NCBI GenBank assembly: GCA_017502465.1
Contig: JAFVUY010000068.1
Location: 53,249 to 117,248, forward strand
DNA length: 64,000 nt
Direction of reading: 5' to 3'
Source: Bacilli bacterium
Lineage (GTDB): Bacteria; Bacillota_I; Bacilli_A; RFN20; CAG-826
How positions within the stretch are numbered: position 1 is the stretch's first letter; every line of letters starts with the position of its first letter. This document shows, piece by piece, positions 62,328 to 64,000 of the stretch. A model generated the notes under the pieces. It was not told the DNA's origin, did no database searches, and worked only from the letters and a program-made list of their open reading frames with translations. Position numbers and translations under genes: made by a program.

Positions 62328-63836
62328 GTGAAAGAAAATATTCGTAGTAATGTTATCGTAAATCTTATTAGAACATTTGTTCTTACTCTATTATCTTTTA
62401 TCACATTTCCATGGGTATGTAGATATTTAGGAGATTCGGTATTAGGAACTTATTCCTGGGCTGTTACTTTTGTCGCATATTTTTTAATCCTCGCGAAGAT
62501 TGGTATTCCAAATCTTGCGATTAGAGAATGTGTTAAGGTTAGAGAAAATAAAGAACTATTAAGTAACAAAGCTCAAGCTTTCTTTATCTTACAATTAATT
62601 GCAACTGTATTATCATTTATCTTAATGTGTGTTGTCTTGTTTTCCGTTCCATCACTTAGGGAAGAAAGAACTTCATCATTAATATTTATTCTTTCTTTAA
62701 ATTTCCTTTCAGGAGCATTCTCTTTTGAATGGATTTTTATAGCTTTAGAAAAACAATTCTATATGTCGATTAGAAGTATTGTTGTTCTTGCTATAAGCGC
62801 GGTGCTTATAATTACTTTTGTTACTACAGAAAGCGATGTCTATATTTATGCTTTTATTTCAATAAGCGTCACAATATTAACCAGCATTATCAATCTATAT
62901 TATGTTAGACAACATATCTCTTTTAAAAAGACTCTCCCATATGATTTCAAACAATATGCAAAACCATTATTAGTCCTTTGTTCAGTATCTTTACTTCTAT
63001 CTTTTTATAATCAAACAGATACATTAATCTTAGGTTTTATTAATGAAGAAAAAGACGCGGTCGGATCATATTCCGTAGGTATTAAAGGTATTGATATTGT
63101 TATAGGTGTCTTAACTAATTTATCTACAGTTTTGGTTCCTAGAAGCGCATATTATTATGGAAAAGAAGACAAGAGATTCTTTAATAATTTAACTAAATAT
63201 TCATTTAATATTTGTCTATTTATTACATTGCCTGCGATTATCTTTATGATGGCGATGGCGAAGCCTATATGTGGCTTGATTTCAGGTTCATACGACTTCA
63301 ACTCTTATAGTGATTCATTCTGGGTTTTATTTATTCTTTCATCCATGATGCTAACTTATTCTTTAGCAGAAATGATTTATGGACAAATCTTACTCCCTAT
63401 GAAAAAAGAAAAACATTATCTATATGCAATCTTATCAGGCGTTATTTTAAATATTGTTTTCTCCCTAATACTTGGAGGTTTGGTCTTTAAGAACAATCCT
63501 GCAATAGGTGTTGCAATTGGGACTGTAATCACTGATATATTAATTTTCATCTATTTAATCGGGGTCACATGGAAATGGGTCTATAAAGCCTTATTTAATA
63601 AAAATACTTTAAAATTGATCTTTGCGACTATAATTGTTTTAGTTTCATCTATAGGTATTCATTATCTATTAACTCAATCCATTTTACCTAACTTTAATTT
63701 ATCCAGTTCTTCTAATATGTTAATTGAATTAATAGCAATTTTTGTTATTGATATGGTTATTTATATTGGAATTCTTCTTCTTTTAAAAGAAGATTTGGTT
63801 TATTCTTTTATTAGAAAATCACCTAAACCAATTTAA
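62328..63836 (+). CDS. Wzx-type polysaccharide flippase (RfbX/MATE-like)
   Basis: A 502-residue polysaccharide biosynthesis transporter with about 12-14 hydrophobic segments that flips lipid-linked repeat units across the membrane. N-terminus VKENIRSNVIVNLIRTFVLTLLSFITFPWVCRYLG is typical. I chose the GTG at 62328 because the upstream in-frame ATG would precede the TATAAT box and is not flippase-like. Partner of the three glycosyltransferases. Confidence 0.87.
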   Translation: MKENIRSNVIVNLIRTFVLTLLSFITFPWVCRYLGDSVLGTYSWAVTFVAYFLILAKIGIPNLAIRECVKVRENKELLSNKAQAFFILQLIATVLSFILMCVVLFSVPSLREERTSSLIFILSLNFLSGAFSFEWIFIALEKQFYMSIRSIVVLAISAVLIITFVTTESDVYIYAFISISVTILTSIINLYYVRQHISFKKTLPYDFKQYAKPLLVLCSVSLLLSFYNQTDTLILGFINEEKDAVGSYSVGIKGIDIVIGVLTNLSTVLVPRSAYYYGKEDKRFFNNLTKYSFNICLFITLPAIIFMMAMAKPICGLISGSYDFNSYSDSFWVLFILSSMMLTYSLAEMIYGQILLPMKKEKHYLYAILSGVILNIVFSLILGGLVFKNNPAIGVAIGTVITDILIFIYLIGVTWKWVYKALFNKNTLKLIFATIIVLVSSIGIHYLLTQSILPNFNLSSSSNMLIELIAIFVIDMVIYIGILLLLKEDLVYSFIRKSPKPI

Positions 63837-63867
63837 TTTATTGGTTAAATTAAGGCATTATAACTAT

Positions 63868-63890
63868 CCACCGGACAATCCGGTGGTTTT
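63868..63890 (+). terminator. Hairpin with T-run downstream of the flippase gene
   Basis: CCACCGG, loop ACAAT, CCGGTGG, TTTT. Reads as an intrinsic terminator for the flippase, but it is also the first of a row of GC-rich hairpins and may belong to a mobile element. Confidence 0.6.
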
Positions 63891-64000
63891 ACATAGACGG
63901 GCAGATATTAGCCCTCTATTACTAGCCGCCCTCCTCAAGGGCGAAATGCGGACCACCGCTTGCTTTTGTCCTTAGCTACCCGTGAACGGGTCTTCGTCGA
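63868..64000. other. GC-rich multi-hairpin region at the right edge, possible IS200/IS605-TnpB element end or structured RNA
   Basis: About 130 nt well above the window's GC content, with at least five hairpins in a row: CCACCGG/CCGGTGG (63868-63886), GGGC/GCCC (63899-63914), CGCCCT/AGGGCG (63927-63943), GGAC/GTCC (63950-63971) and ACCCG/CGGGT (63978-63991). ACCACCG at 63952-63958 could also pair with CGGTGGT at 63881-63887. No ORF is complete. This looks like the 3' end and omega-RNA of a TnpB element on the minus strand, but nothing inside the window proves it. Confidence 0.4.

Noticed and set aside
1..64000. Mycoplasma-type code (TGA as Trp)
   Set aside because: TGA ends several genes (e.g. 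59915-59917) and conserved Trp codons are TGG; coding frames are intact with the standard code.
1..64000. CRISPR arrays, tRNA or rRNA genes
   Set aside because: No evenly spaced repeats and no cloverleaf or rRNA signature found by eye in the intergenic parts.

Overview
The window looks like a chromosomal segment of a low-GC, AT-rich Firmicute/Tenericute-like bacterium (class Bacilli, probably an uncultivated gut lineage near RF39, Erysipelotrichales or Acholeplasma). Supporting points are the rplL-methyltransferase-rpoB order of Bacilli, an L10 leader, vitamin uptake by ECF S components, surface lipoproteins, and a long MsmK/UgpC-type ATPase with an internal insertion of the kind I recall from mycoplasmas. 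TGA is used as a stop (for example at 59915-59917) and tryptophan is TGG, so the code is the standard one and not that of Mycoplasma. The species cannot be named from the sequence alone.

Layout. 1-7742 is a ribosomal/transcription block on the minus strand (rpmG, secE, nusG, then rplK, rplA, rplJ, rplL, rsmC-like, rpoB 5' part), interrupted by a plus-strand KtrB/KtrA-type potassium uptake pair and a guanine-deaminase-like gene. 7924-14569 is a mixed housekeeping stretch: a secreted nuclease lipoprotein, folC with a folate ECF S component, smpB, another ECF S component, a HAD phosphatase and a CarD regulator. 14655-19258 holds galactose genes (galT, galK), an esterase and a LicD protein.

19281-50963 is the core of interest, a roughly 32 kb glycan-foraging locus. 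It has cytoplasmic enzymes (GH112 phosphorylase, GH38 alpha-mannosidase-like, a GH27/36-like enzyme, an unassigned TIM-barrel enzyme, a DUF6259-like protein), a secreted DUF4091-like lipoprotein, three large surface proteins carrying beta-sandwich modules, a CUT1 ABC importer (two permeases, binding lipoprotein, two different ATPases), a ROK regulator and several unknown membrane proteins. The logic I infer is that host-type glycan fragments (N-glycan or mucin pieces containing Gal-beta1,3-HexNAc, mannose and alpha-linked Gal/GalNAc) are bound and trimmed at the surface, imported by the ABC system and cut inside. GH112 would release galactose-1-phosphate for GalT and GH36 would release galactose for GalK. 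A 1.8 kb IS1182-like element with perfect 46-bp ends sits inside this locus.

51283-58063 is a minus-strand run of translation and tRNA-modification genes (thiT, a membrane protein, ntdp, tsaE, tsaB, rimI, tsaD, asnS, a 51-residue membrane protein) headed by a TPP riboswitch. 58103-63836 has ung and then a cell-surface polysaccharide cluster (three GT4 glycosyltransferases and a Wzx-type flippase), some of it probably expressed from leaderless mRNAs. The last 130 bases are a GC-rich array of hairpins unlike the rest of the window, possibly the end of an IS200/IS605-TnpB element or another structured RNA, cut off by the window edge.
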